Below, one piece after another: positions 29,641 to 38,908 of a DNA stretch of 64,000 nucleotides. Origin of the DNA: Shimia sp965227725 (lineage in GTDB: Bacteria; Pseudomonadota; Alphaproteobacteria; Rhodobacterales; Rhodobacteraceae). The position numbers and the translations under genes are program-made. Position 1 is the first letter of the stretch, and every line of letters starts with the position of its first letter. Where the stretch lies: the NCBI RefSeq assembly GCF_965227725.1, contig NZ_CBDDGH010000006.1, forward strand, positions 434,001 to 498,000. The letters are read 5' to 3'. The notes under the pieces are model-generated. The model had not been told where the DNA came from. It did not search any database and worked only from the letters and a program-made list of their open reading frames with translations.

Positions 29641-30504
29641 GAGAAAAGAGCGGAAACTGAAAGCAGAAATATGCTACGTTTGCCGCGTACTGTAATATAA
29701 AGGGCAAAATTGCCTTTCACCCTTCCCGCTCAACCTGCAACATCACAGCTTTAAGTCTTCGTGCAGGAAAGTCCGCCGCCAATCGAAGCTCAGTGCGGCT
29801 CTCCCCTCACTTGACCGACGCAGCGCGGAACGGAGTTGACCAATCGAGAGCCAACCATAGCCTCTCCTTCGCCTCATGAACGGCCTCTGGCTTCGCTGGT
29901 GAAGCCGTCGACGCGAATAGCCACAGACACTAGACTAGTTACCATTGTCAGCGGTAATGTCGGACCTGGTGCTCCCGCGCCCAGCGGTCGCATCTCCATG
30001 CCGCAATCCTTCCAACAGACCCACCAGATTTCGGGTGGTCGCATTTTTCAGGCTCAGATCGACAACATTCAGATAGTCACCGTCGATCACGCAAACGCCG
30101 TTTTTCACGTCAATCGAGGCCAGATCGCCCGGTTGGTTCCCGGGCGTGTTTACGAAGCCTGTGCTGGAGAACCCGCCAAATTGGTGGCGGCCAGACACCC
30201 CTGTGCCGAAGTGGAAATGCGCGTTTTTGATGCCGCTTCACAAACAGGAGTTTTTACTTCGCGAAAGAAAACCTACTGAGGTTCGTGGGCGTGCAGAAAG
30301 TCAATTACACTCGACCAAATGCTATGGTCGAGGCCTGCAAGGCCCCGAGTTATCCAGATTTAAATTGCCTTGGATGGTTCGATACTAGCAAAAGAGTCGC
30401 TCCGAATCTTCAATAGGACGGTAGCTGCGAAGTCCGATTCAAATATCACTCTATTGTCGTTCCCTGTCAGGCGTAAATTACCGCAGGAAAACGAGAGCAA
30501 AAGG
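29641..30504. other. Region without a confident gene between IS3 debris and the catabolic block
   Basis: Two overlapping frames of moderate length cross this stretch, 29836-30279 on the plus strand and 29935-30198 on the minus strand. The minus frame has plausible protein character (GFVNTPGNQPGDLASIDVK) that extends upstream of its first ATG before meeting a stop, so it may be a fragment of a broken gene of unknown family. I cannot name it. The remainder, up to the epimerase start, should hold that gene's promoter. Confidence 0.35.
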
Positions 30505-31644
30505 ATGCCAAACTCTTCTCCTTCAATAATACGCAGTGGAACGCAGATCGCGGAAGTCCACCTCTACAGCCATTCATTACCCGTTAAAAACCCTCCCTAC
30601 ACCATGGCAAAGGCCAAGGTTTGGGAGTTGGAAACTACTCTAGTACGGTTGGTTGCCGAAGACGGCACAGAAGGTTGGGGCGAAACTTGTCCAGTTGGGC
30701 CAACTTACGCCGAAGCTCATGCGGCTGGGGCTCAGGCTGCTTTGATCGCAATAGCACCAGGCCTCATCGGCTGTGAAACCTGGCCAGGTCTTGTGAACCG
30801 ACGTATGGAACAGCTATTGAACGGGCATAACTACGCTAAAGCAGCCGTAGACATAGCTGTTCACGATCTTTTGGGCAAAAGGCTCGGTGTTTCTGTTGCG
30901 GAGCTTTTGGGGGGAGCCGTAACAGATCGGGTCCCGTCATATTTTGCCACGGGCGTCGGCGTTCCGGATGAAATTGCGAAAGTGGCTAAAGAAAAGCAGG
31001 GGGAAGGCTATCCACGACTACAGGTGAAACTTGGCGGGCGACCTGTGGAGTTGGACATCGAAACGATCCACAAGGTATGGGAGGCGATCTCTGGATCAGG
31101 CATGCGACTGGCCGTGGATGCTAACCGTGGATGGACGACACGAGATGCGCTGCGCGTTAGTCGAGAATGCCCTCACATACCCTTCGTAATGGAGCAGCCA
31201 TGCAATACCTACGAAGACTTGCAAAAAATTCGGCCCTTGGTGAATCACGCAATTTACATGGACGAAAATGGGACAGATTTGAACACGGTAATAACTGCCG
31301 CAGGCACCGGACTCGTCGATGGTTTCGGAATGAAAGTCACTAGAATTGGCGGTCTTCAAAAAATGAGAGCTTTTCGGGATATATGCGAAGCTCGAAATCT
31401 GCCGCACACCTGCGACGACGCATGGGGTGGCGACATCATCGCGTCCGCTTGTGTGCAGATTGCTTCTACTGTTCGTTCGGATCTCAACGAAGGCGCTTGG
31501 CTTGCCGCTCCGTACATTGATGGAAACTACGATATAAAGAATGGTCTTCGCATAAAAGGAGGTCACATTTCGCGCCCCACAGGACCAGGCCTGGGGGTGG
31601 TCCCTGACCGCAGCCAGTTCGGCTCTACTTTCGCGAGCTTTTAG
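30505..31644 (+). CDS. Mandelate racemase/muconate-lactonizing family protein (HpbD-like epimerase or dehydratase)
   Basis: 379 residues from the ATG at 30505, the usual family length. It is an enolase-superfamily protein with an N-terminal capping domain and a (beta/alpha)7beta barrel. Visible active-site residues are Lys175 (LQVKLGG), Asp205 (AVDANRGW), Glu230 (VMEQPC), Asp253 (YMDENG) and Lys277 (GMKVTRIGG). Two lysines facing each other across the metal site are the signature of racemases/epimerases and of cis-3-hydroxyproline dehydratases. From memory, the 102-residue Lys-Lys spacing equals that of hydroxyproline-betaine 2-epimerase HpbD. It heads a plus-strand cluster with two SDR genes, 13 bases before the first. 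Betaine transport and MttB genes nearby favour an N-methylproline-type substrate. A sugar-acid dehydratase is less likely. Confidence 0.85.
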   Translation: MPNSSPSIIRSGTQIAEVHLYSHSLPVKNPPYTMAKAKVWELETTLVRLVAEDGTEGWGETCPVGPTYAEAHAAGAQAALIAIAPGLIGCETWPGLVNRRMEQLLNGHNYAKAAVDIAVHDLLGKRLGVSVAELLGGAVTDRVPSYFATGVGVPDEIAKVAKEKQGEGYPRLQVKLGGRPVELDIETIHKVWEAISGSGMRLAVDANRGWTTRDALRVSRECPHIPFVMEQPCNTYEDLQKIRPLVNHAIYMDENGTDLNTVITAAGTGLVDGFGMKVTRIGGLQKMRAFRDICEARNLPHTCDDAWGGDIIASACVQIASTVRSDLNEGAWLAAPYIDGNYDIKNGLRIKGGHISRPTGPGLGVVPDRSQFGSTFASF

Positions 31645-31657
31645 GCAGGTTCTCAAG

Positions 31658-32392
31658 ATGACATTTATTGGAAAATGCGCACTTGTTACTGGAGCCGCTG
31701 GCGGAATTGGAGCGGCAATTGTCGAAAGTTTGCGGGCGCAAGGGGCGCGTGTGGCTGTGGCCGACAAAGTTGTTAGCGATATTGACGCAGAAGCCTATTT
31801 GCCCGGAGACTTACTGGACCCCCAGTATTGTGACGAGCTGCCGCAACGCGCGATGAAAAGCCTAGGTGGGCTCGATATTGTTATCAACAATGCCGGCGTC
31901 ATTACGCGTGGGGCTGTGACCGGTACCACGGATGCCGACTGGAAATTGTCGATGGGCGTAAATGTTGAGGCACCCTTCCGCATCTGTCGCTCAGCCATTC
32001 CTCTAATGGCGGAAACGGGTGGCGGTGCCATTGTAAACACAGCTTCATGCTGGGGGGGGAAGGCACCGGGTCCCAATCACGCTCTCTATTGCATGACCAA
32101 GGCCGCTATAGCCTCACTTACCCAATGTATGGGAATGGATCACGCTCATCAGGGCATCCGCATCAATGCGGTCTGCCCAAATGAAGTAAATACGCCCATG
32201 TTGCGGTCCGGGTTTGAAAAACGCGGTTTTGATCCTGACAGAGCCATTGCCGAACTTGGGAAAAGCGTCCCGATAGGGCACGTTGCTGAACCCCAAGAAG
32301 TATCAGATGTTATACTGTTTCTGGCCTCCGATGCCGCCCGCTACATGTGTGGCGCACTTGTGGAAGTGAACGGTGGGAAACCTGTCTCATGA
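31658..32392 (+). CDS. Short-chain dehydrogenase/reductase (first of two)
   Basis: 244 residues, the classical SDR length. The Rossmann cofactor motif is TGAAGGIG near residue 12. The fold motif NNAG is in the DIVINNAGVI stretch, with a catalytic Ser in NTASCWGG and YCMTKAA carrying the Tyr-x3-Lys pair. VADK after strand 2, with an acidic residue, suggests NAD rather than NADP. The gene follows the epimerase after 13 bases and overlaps the next SDR by four (ATGA), so all three are probably one transcript. The likely role is oxidation of a hydroxyl group or reduction of a keto group in the same pathway. The substrate cannot be read from sequence. Confidence 0.9.
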   Translation: MTFIGKCALVTGAAGGIGAAIVESLRAQGARVAVADKVVSDIDAEAYLPGDLLDPQYCDELPQRAMKSLGGLDIVINNAGVITRGAVTGTTDADWKLSMGVNVEAPFRICRSAIPLMAETGGGAIVNTASCWGGKAPGPNHALYCMTKAAIASLTQCMGMDHAHQGIRINAVCPNEVNTPMLRSGFEKRGFDPDRAIAELGKSVPIGHVAEPQEVSDVILFLASDAARYMCGALVEVNGGKPVS

Positions 32393-33123
32393 TGCGTTTC
32401 GCAGGAAAGATCGCACTTGTAACAGGTGGCCGTTCAGGCATTGGCCGCGCGATCGCACAAAGATTGCAGGACGACGGAGCGAGAGTGTTCACCGCGCAGC
32501 GGGGATCCGATGACAATTTCGAAGCGATCTCGGCAGATTTTTTCGATCCCTCCTCTGCGGAACACGTAGTGAATTACGTTATTGGCCGTGCTGGTCAGCT
32601 GGATATTCTGGTGAACAACGCCGGTATGATGCAAGAAGCTGGTGTGGAGCAAATGAGTCTTGAAGACTGGAACCAAAATATAGCCGTGAACCTCACAGCG
32701 CCATTCTTGATGATAAAGGCGGCCTTACCTTATCTGCGCAAGACCAGAGGATGCATCGTAAACACTGGTTCGATAGAAGGAATCGGATCCAATCCCAATC
32801 ACGCTGCCTATTGTGCCTCAAAGGCTGGAATCCATGGTTTGACGCGAGCTGTGGCGATTGATCATGGAAATGATGGCATTCGATGTAACGCAGTTGCCCC
32901 CGGCTGGATCGATACCGATCTTAATTTACAGTTTGTAGAAAAGATGCCAGACCCCGAAGGGTTTCGGAATAGCATCGGCGCTATTCACCCTATTCAGAGA
33001 ACAGGGAAGCCCGAAGAAGTTGCAAGCCTCGTGGCATTCCTTGCCTCCGACGACGCGGGATTTATTACTGGGCAGGTCTACACCGTGGATGGCGGGCGAA
33101 TGGCAAAGCTGAGCTTACCGTAA
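32389..33123 (+). CDS. Short-chain dehydrogenase/reductase (second of two)
   Basis: 244 residues. Motifs are TGGRSGIG near residue 13, the NNAG motif in LDILVNNAGMM, Ser in NTGSIEG, YCASKAG with the catalytic Tyr and Lys, and a C-terminal GQVYTVDGG typical of FabG-like SDRs. Two adjacent ATG codons at 32389 and 32392 overlap the stop of the first SDR, so translation is coupled and the longer upstream frame is not the true start. It lacks the first SDR's acidic residue after strand 2 (here FTAQRG), so the two enzymes may use different cofactors. It ends 64 bases from the convergent oxidase gene. Confidence 0.9.
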   Translation: MMRFAGKIALVTGGRSGIGRAIAQRLQDDGARVFTAQRGSDDNFEAISADFFDPSSAEHVVNYVIGRAGQLDILVNNAGMMQEAGVEQMSLEDWNQNIAVNLTAPFLMIKAALPYLRKTRGCIVNTGSIEGIGSNPNHAAYCASKAGIHGLTRAVAIDHGNDGIRCNAVAPGWIDTDLNLQFVEKMPDPEGFRNSIGAIHPIQRTGKPEEVASLVAFLASDDAGFITGQVYTVDGGRMAKLSLP

Positions 33124-33187
33124 AGAAACCAGGAAGTTCGCCGAAAATCAGAAAATGATCTTTCTTCGCGTTGCATGAAGCGGTGTT

Positions 33188-34528
33188 TCAATCGCTGCTT
33201 GCTTTAAGCTCACGATACCTCAGGACCGCATTGGCACCGATTGAAAAAATGGGTTCTGGCAGTAGCTGTTTCGGGCGGCATTCGGCCGTAAAATGGTCGG
33301 AAATATTTGAGCTCGTGCCTGCCGCCAGTTCAGCGGCTGTGATGCCTGTGAGTGTTCCCCGTGCTGTGCCTAAGCCATTTTGAACGCAACCGGAGTAGAC
33401 CCCTGTATCGATCTCACGCGCGACGGATACACCGTTTAAGCTGAGGCAAAGATGCCCGGCCCAACTATGCTCCATCTTCATGCCTGCGAGCTGTGGGAAG
33501 CGTTGATCAAACTTGCGCTGCATCACAGCATTAGCGCGCTTCAGATCGCTTTCACGCGTCTGCATATTTGGGCGAACAACGGCGCAGGTTCGAGTCACAA
33601 TGCGATTGCCGCCTTGTCCAGCATCAATCCGGCGCATCGTGGTGCCCATCGGATCAGATGGAGTAATACCCCATCGGCTTTGTCCACCTAAAGTCTTCGT
33701 AGTGTTTGCATCAAGTTCCGGCGTCATTGTGGCGAATAGGAAGAGCTGCATAAGCTTTCCACGTTCGACGCCAAAGCTTTCAAGATGGCCGTTGACTGTC
33801 AGAATTACATTAGCCGTCGATATTGTCGCCTTGGTTGTTTTGACATGCCACCCCGCGCCATTTCTTCGGATCTCGGTCGCCGGACTGTTTTCGAACAACG
33901 CTACTCCGTCTCGCGTCAAGCCTTCCGCCATGCCCCGAATGAGCCCAGCGGGCTGCAGCATTACAGTGCCTGGTGTGAAGAGTCCCCCCAAATAGTGAGG
34001 ACTACCGGTCAACTCCTGCATTTGCTTTGCGTCTAGGAGCTCGCAGTTCTCGCCCAGTAGTCGCAAGTGTTCAGCATAAGTTGCGTTGTGACGAAGGGCG
34101 GCATCGCTTGCTGCACCGTTTACCTTTCCTGCAGGATCAAAGTAGTTCAGATCAATTTGATAACGCTCGACCGCTTTGCCTAGAAACTTGATCGCTTCAC
34201 GGTTCAAAGCGATCATTTTTTTGTCGTCGCCCGCACCGGCATAGTCTTCCGATGTCAACTCGTGTGGCAAATCGATCATGAAGCCAGAATTGCGCCCTGA
34301 TGCCCCTTCTGCCACGCGGCCAGCGTCCAGCACTACGATACGGCTGTCTGGTGTCAGTTCCACCAGACGCCGAGCCGCGGCCATACCCGCAAACCCCGCG
34401 CCAATGACAACAAAGTCTGCAGTTGTGTCATGCGTCAGTTGCTCCGGCGCAGCTTGCGGCCCCAGAATGGTATTCCATCCTGCGGGGCCTCGATGCACAG
34501 GTTGGCGTTTTGCTTTGAAACCCGTCAA
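33188..34528 (-). CDS. FAD-dependent amine oxidoreductase (DAO superfamily, PuuB-like)
   Basis: 446 residues. The FAD-binding Rossmann motif VVIGAGFAGMAAARRL lies near residue 40, then VVLDAGRVAEGASGRNSGF, where DAO-family enzymes contact FAD. The C-terminal region contains WAGHLCLSLNG and GCVQNGLGTARGTLTG, matching the second FAD contact of the glycine oxidase, sarcosine oxidase and gamma-glutamylputrescine oxidase group. It is the last gene of a four-gene minus-strand operon and overlaps the aldehyde dehydrogenase by four bases (ATGA). PuuB-like oxidases release an aldehyde that the neighbouring ALDH could oxidise. In the pathway proposed here it could instead oxidise an N-methyl or ring C-N bond of a proline derivative. 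The substrate is unproven. Confidence 0.87.
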   Translation of the reverse strand: MTGFKAKRQPVHRGPAGWNTILGPQAAPEQLTHDTTADFVVIGAGFAGMAAARRLVELTPDSRIVVLDAGRVAEGASGRNSGFMIDLPHELTSEDYAGAGDDKKMIALNREAIKFLGKAVERYQIDLNYFDPAGKVNGAASDAALRHNATYAEHLRLLGENCELLDAKQMQELTGSPHYLGGLFTPGTVMLQPAGLIRGMAEGLTRDGVALFENSPATEIRRNGAGWHVKTTKATISTANVILTVNGHLESFGVERGKLMQLFLFATMTPELDANTTKTLGGQSRWGITPSDPMGTTMRRIDAGQGGNRIVTRTCAVVRPNMQTRESDLKRANAVMQRKFDQRFPQLAGMKMEHSWAGHLCLSLNGVSVAREIDTGVYSGCVQNGLGTARGTLTGITAAELAAGTSSNISDHFTAECRPKQLLPEPIFSIGANAVLRYRELKASSD

Positions 34529-36021
34529 TCCACGGCCTCATCCGCATCATCTGCGAGATCAATCCATATGGTCTTTAATTGGCTGTACTGATCGTGCGCA
34601 TGCAGCGAGTTGTCGCGGCCTCCAAATCCAGACTGCTTGTAGCCGCCGAAAGGTGTTGAGATATCCCCTTCTCCAAAGCTATTGACCGTCACAGTCCCAG
34701 CCCGCAGCGCTCGTGCGCCTCGTATTGCCCGCTTGGTATTTGCAGTGAAGATCGATGCGCACAGCCCATATTCCGTGTCATTCGCAAGCCGGATTGCTTC
34801 ATCAAGGCCAGCGACTTCAATCACCGACAAAACAGGACCGAAGATCTCTTCACGCGCCAACGTATCGTCGTTCCCTGGTACATTCACAACAGTTGCATCC
34901 ACAAATCCATCTTTAGCATTGCCGCCTATAACAACGTCGTTGGCTTGTGACACATAGCTGGCAACTTTGTCGAAATGCGCTTGGGAAACAAGCGCGCCCA
35001 GCCGGGTTTTGGGGTCCAGAGGGTCGCCGACGTTCCACTCTTTTGCATGCAAAGCGATGCGTTCCAGCAAATGCTCTTTCACATCTTTATGAACGATCAA
35101 ACGGGAGCTTGCAGAGCAGTTTTCACCCATGTTCCAAAAAGCCCCGTTCACAATATGCTGTGCGACACGGTCAAGGTTCTCCGCGTCATCCATGACAACC
35201 GCAGGGTTTTTCCCGCCCATTTCCAGAACGACTTCTTTGGCATTGCTCTCAGCGGAGTACGTCAAAAATCGTTTTCCAGTCACGGTCGAGCCGGTGAAGG
35301 ACACCATGTCGATGCCCATATGGCGACCTATGGGTTCGCCTACCTCTGTGCCGCCGCCAGGTACAACGTTAAGAACTCCCTTCGGGAGCCCGGCTTCTGA
35401 TGCCAGTTCAGCTACTCGCAATGCCGTCAGTGTTGTCTCTAAAGCCGGCTTCACCACGACGGAACAGCCCGCAGCCAACGCCGGACCGATTTTCCAAGCG
35501 AGCATGAGCAGGGGGAAGTTCCAGGGAAGAACCAATCCGACCACGCCAATAGGCTCGCGCACAACCATCGCGATGTGATCGTCAGATGCTGGAGACACTT
35601 GATCGTAGATCTTATCTATGGCTTCAGCGTGCCACTTTAGACAGTGAATGGTTTCAGGCACATCGACTGTTTCACAGTCGTAAATAGTCTTGCCACTGTC
35701 GAGACTTTCCATAACCGCAAGCTCCCGCGCATTTCGAGTTAGCAGCTTGCAAAACCGGATTAGCACGTCTTTGCGTTCGCTGGGGTGCAACTTGCTCCAA
35801 CGACCATCGTCAAACGCTTCGCGCGCTTTTTCCACCGCAAAATCAACATCCTCCTGGCCGCATGCTGAAATCTCGGCCAGGTGTTCTCCGGTGGCTGGAT
35901 TGATCGATGCAAAGGTGCTTCCGGAGATCGCCGGGCGGTACCCGCCATCAATGAAAGCGCTGGTCGGCAGGGTCAAACCGGCGGCAATCGCACGGTATTC
36001 GTCTTGTGTCAGCAGGCTCAT
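34525..36021 (-). CDS. NAD(P)-dependent aldehyde dehydrogenase (PuuC-like)
   Basis: 498 residues, full ALDH length. Visible features are the PWNFPLLMLAWK oxyanion/cofactor region, VVKPA, FTGSTVTGKR, the general-base Glu in LEMGGKNP, and the catalytic Cys in NMGENCSASSR. The closest family I recognise is gamma-glutamyl-gamma-aminobutyraldehyde dehydrogenase (PuuC). The 2-oxoglutarate semialdehyde dehydrogenases of hydroxyproline and pentose catabolism are related alternatives that fit the DapA-like neighbour. It overlaps the DapA-like gene upstream and the FAD oxidase downstream by four bases each (ATGA), so the three enzymes are made together. Confidence 0.9.
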   Translation of the reverse strand: MSLLTQDEYRAIAAGLTLPTSAFIDGGYRPAISGSTFASINPATGEHLAEISACGQEDVDFAVEKAREAFDDGRWSKLHPSERKDVLIRFCKLLTRNARELAVMESLDSGKTIYDCETVDVPETIHCLKWHAEAIDKIYDQVSPASDDHIAMVVREPIGVVGLVLPWNFPLLMLAWKIGPALAAGCSVVVKPALETTLTALRVAELASEAGLPKGVLNVVPGGGTEVGEPIGRHMGIDMVSFTGSTVTGKRFLTYSAESNAKEVVLEMGGKNPAVVMDDAENLDRVAQHIVNGAFWNMGENCSASSRLIVHKDVKEHLLERIALHAKEWNVGDPLDPKTRLGALVSQAHFDKVASYVSQANDVVIGGNAKDGFVDATVVNVPGNDDTLAREEIFGPVLSVIEVAGLDEAIRLANDTEYGLCASIFTANTKRAIRGARALRAGTVTVNSFGEGDISTPFGGYKQSGFGGRDNSLHAHDQYSQLKTIWIDLADDADEAVD

Positions 36022-36941
36022 TTTGCGCCCTCCGATGTGATTTCAGCAATGGTTGCTTTAAGAACACGCACGACCTGTTCCAAAGCGCGCTTGTCGTCTT
36101 TGTTCAGTCCTTTTAGCGGCGGTCGCATGCCTCCGGTTTCAAAGCCATTCATAGCAACGCCATGCTTGATGGTCTGGATGAACTTACCGCCTTGTTCCAG
36201 CACGCGCATCAGTGGCAGCATAGCCGACATGATTTTGCGACCTTTCACAAAGTCCCCCTCAATCACACAGGCGTCGTAAAGTGCAACATGTTCTTGGGGC
36301 AGGAAGTTTGAACCGCCGCAGACCCAGAACGGGGCACCCCAGGCAAAGAATTCCAGCGCCTGATCATCCATGCCGCAGCCCATTTGAATATGCGGGTAGT
36401 CTCGCGCCAAAAGATGAACGCGGTTGATGTCTCCAGAGCTTTCTTTGATGCCACAGAAGTTCCGGCTGCGGCCAACACGGTCGAGGAACTCTTCGCCCAT
36501 CATCGTGCCCGTTCGATGAGGGTAATTGTAAAGCATGATCGGTAAATCCGCAGCCTTGTCTATCGCAAGCGCGTTAAGTGCGTTTTCACGGTCCGTTGGC
36601 ACAGAATAAGCTGGCGATGCTAAAAGCAAAGCGTCCGCACCAATGTCCTTAGCTCCCTTTGCCAAAGAGACGGAGTCGTTGGTCATCATCGCGCCAGTAC
36701 CAACCACCAGTGGAATACGTCCGTTGATACGTTCCTTTGTGAATTTTGCGATGTCGATGCGTTCTTCGACGGTTTGAGCGTAGTTTTCACCCGTAGAGCC
36801 ACCAGAAATCAGACCATGAACACCCTTTTCAATTAGGTACTCAATCACGTCCGCCAAAGTGTCCCAGTTGCAGGCGCCATCTTCATGAAATGGCGTTACG
36901 ACAGGCGTATATATCCCGTCGAAATTAAAAATCGGCGTCAT
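36018..36941 (-). CDS. DapA/NAL-family lyase or dehydratase (class I aldolase fold)
   Basis: 307 residues. It is a TIM-barrel DHDPS/N-acetylneuraminate lyase family member. The GGSTGENYAQT loop corresponds to the carboxylate-binding GTTGE region, YNYPHRTG contains the catalytic Tyr, and CGIKESSGD carries the Schiff-base Lys. It is unlikely to be the lysine-pathway DapA, given its operon with an oxidase, an ALDH and a GntR regulator. Family members in such settings include pyrroline-4-hydroxy-2-carboxylate deaminase (hydroxyproline catabolism), 2-keto-3-deoxy-sugar acid dehydratases and KDG aldolases. The first would make a semialdehyde that the ALDH could consume. It follows the regulator gene after seven bases. 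Confidence 0.88.
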   Translation of the reverse strand: MTPIFNFDGIYTPVVTPFHEDGACNWDTLADVIEYLIEKGVHGLISGGSTGENYAQTVEERIDIAKFTKERINGRIPLVVGTGAMMTNDSVSLAKGAKDIGADALLLASPAYSVPTDRENALNALAIDKAADLPIMLYNYPHRTGTMMGEEFLDRVGRSRNFCGIKESSGDINRVHLLARDYPHIQMGCGMDDQALEFFAWGAPFWVCGGSNFLPQEHVALYDACVIEGDFVKGRKIMSAMLPLMRVLEQGGKFIQTIKHGVAMNGFETGGMRPPLKGLNKDDKRALEQVVRVLKATIAEITSEGAK

Positions 36942-36948
36942 TTATTCC

Positions 36949-37659
36949 TCATGCAGAAGTTGGTTTCGAAAACGTCCCTAGAGGCACTTCCAGAGCATCG
37001 GGCATAACGAAAATTTCGATCTGTCCTCGAGACAGACTCCAATGCTCGTCCGCCAAAGTTCCGGCAAGTTGTTCATCTCTCGATTCAATTGCCGAAATGA
37101 TCTGATCGTGCTGTTCGCTGGCCTTGGTGAGGTTGCCGACCATTTCGGAATTCTTTGGTTGGTAGAACGTCGTGCCGATACGTGCATGGTCGATCAGCAA
37201 ACGTTGGAAGGAAGGCTGGAGGTAAATGTTGCCCGCCATATCACCAGTCACTTCATGGAAATGGTTGTTCGCCAAAGCGCGGTCCCCTGCGGAACCGTCA
37301 CGAAGGGCTGCCTTGAACTCCTGCTGGGCACCCTTAAGCCGCTCAATCTGGCTTTTGGACGCGTTCAAAGCGGCTAACCGAAGGATCGCTCCGTAGATCA
37401 TGGGAGCGGCGAGGAAGAAGTCACGTAGTGTTCGATAGGACATATCTGACACCCGCGCGCCTTTATTAGCGCGTAGATCCAGATAGCCCGCACCGCTCAT
37501 TTCGCGGAAGACCTCCCTGAGAGGAGTGCGGGAAAGACCAAAAGCGGCAGACAGTTCCGCTTCATCCAGGTCAGAACCTGGACGCAGACGCTGGGTGAGA
37601 ATCGATACCTTCAGGTGATCGAACAACTCTTTTTTGCGTCGACGCGCCTCTTCTTTCAT
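36949..37659 (-). CDS. GntR-family transcriptional regulator (FCD domain)
   Basis: 236 residues. An N-terminal winged helix is visible in DEAELSAAFGLSRTPLREVFREM (recognition helix SRTPLREV, residues about 40-55), and a C-terminal all-helical FCD ligand-binding domain carries the acidic/histidine metal-site pattern (NNHFHEV near 133, plus later His residues). It is the first gene of the minus-strand enzyme operon and is divergent from the betaine ABC transporter. It therefore probably controls both, responding to a carboxylate intermediate. Repression relieved by ligand is the common mode for FCD regulators. A candidate operator is at 37760-37769. Confidence 0.9.
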   Translation of the reverse strand: MKEEARRRKKELFDHLKVSILTQRLRPGSDLDEAELSAAFGLSRTPLREVFREMSGAGYLDLRANKGARVSDMSYRTLRDFFLAAPMIYGAILRLAALNASKSQIERLKGAQQEFKAALRDGSAGDRALANNHFHEVTGDMAGNIYLQPSFQRLLIDHARIGTTFYQPKNSEMVGNLTKASEQHDQIISAIESRDEQLAGTLADEHWSLSRGQIEIFVMPDALEVPLGTFSKPTSA

Positions 37660-37759
37660 CCCATTTCCTCTGTTTTTGCTCAGTTTTTTTTCACCTTCAG
37701 CGGGAGCGTCTAACGACGGCCCGGCTGCGTGTCCTCAACAATCTTTTCAAAAATACAAC

Positions 37760-37769
37760 TTGTGTACAA
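37760..37769. promoter_or_regulatory. Candidate operator for the GntR/FCD regulator
   Basis: TTGTGTACAA lies in the divergent promoter region between the GntR gene and the transporter operon. It is an imperfect palindrome with TTGT and ACAA arms, the shape seen for FCD-type GntR operators. A related half-site, ATACAA, recurs at 37786-37791 and at 37753-37758. Binding is inferred only. Confidence 0.35.
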
Positions 37770-37813
37770 CAATAAAACATGCAGCATACAATAAAAAGTT
37801 CAGGGAGATTGAC

Positions 37814-38898
37814 GTGACAGATGCTTTGGCAGCCCCGGTGATTGACTGTCGAAATCTTTGGAAGATTTTCGGGAGACGCACCGACGCCGCGATGAAGGCC
37901 ATTCAAGAACAAGGACTTGGAAAGCTCGAGGTCAGGGACCAATACGATTGCGTAGTGGGCGTTCAAGACGCGTCATTCACAGTCGGACGAGGTGAAATCT
38001 TTTGCATTATGGGCCTGTCTGGCTCCGGCAAATCCACTTTGATTCGACACGTAAACCGCCTGATCGAACCACGACAGGTCAGCTGTTTATTGAAGGAGAA
38101 GACGTTAACGCACTGTCACCGCGCGACCTGCGTGAATTGCGCGCCGAGAAAATTGGCATGGTTTTTCAAAACATGGCGCTAATGCCTCATCGGACCGTCA
38201 TCGACAACGTTGCGTTCAACCAAGAAGTGCGCGGATACGATCTGGAAAGCCGCAAGGAAAACGCCATGCGCGCCATCGATGCAGTGGATTTGAATGGTTG
38301 GGATCAGAAGTACCCCGACGAGCTTTCCGGGGGTATGCAGCAGCGGGTAGGACTGGCCCGTGCCATTGCGGCCGATCCTTCAATCCTGTTGATGGACGAG
38401 CCATTCTCGGCGCTGGACCCACTTATCCGTCGTCAGTTGCAGGATAAATTTATGTCGCTTTCGGCTGACATGAACAAAACAACGTTGTTCATCACCCATG
38501 ATCTGGATGAGGCGATCCGCATCGGGGATCGTATCGCGATCATGAAAGACGGCGCGTTGGTTCAGGTGGGTACACCAGAGGATATCGTGACCAATCCGGT
38601 GGATGACTATGTGGCGGACTTTGTGGCGGGCATCTCCAAGCTAGATCTGGTTTCAGCCGGGAAAATCATGGAATCTGTTGAAGCCTACGAAGGTCGCCGT
38701 GGCCCGATTGGCGATACAAAAACCTGGCCCGAAGCGCATCCAGACCATTCCCTAGATGACCTCGTAAACCTCTCCATCGCGACCCAAAACCCCATCATGG
38801 TCAAAGTTGACGGCCGTCCGATTGGCGTCGTGACCAAAAACGCTCTGCTGCGTGGCATCCAAGGCGATGTCGATGATCAGAGCGCCATAAAGCACTGA
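37814..38898 (+). pseudogene. Betaine/proline-type ABC transporter ATPase with a frameshift (ProV/OpuAA family)
   Basis: The gene reads across two frames. From a GTG at 37814 (AGGGAG at 37802-37807, six bases before) it encodes VTDALAAPVIDCRNLWKIFG through the Walker A GLSGSGKST and RHVNRLIEP. The frame is then lost near 38070. The second frame picks up exactly where expected (TTGQLFIEGEDVN), continuing through the Q-loop VFQNMALMPH, signature LSGGMQQRVGLARA, Walker B LLMDEPFSALDP, H-loop ITHDLDEA and C-terminal CBS-like segments. A missing base near CGAACCACGACA explains it. Either the transporter is inactivated or this is a sequencing error. The downstream permease and binding-protein genes are intact, which leans toward an error or a very recent mutation. 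Confidence 0.85.
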
Positions 38899-38908
38899 GG
38901 AGATCATT

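Noticed and set aside
37634..38182. A separate 182-residue gene starting at 37634
   Set aside because: Its first 60 codons cross the divergent promoter. The real start is the GTG at 37814 with AGGGAG, and the frame is the 5' half of the broken ATPase gene.
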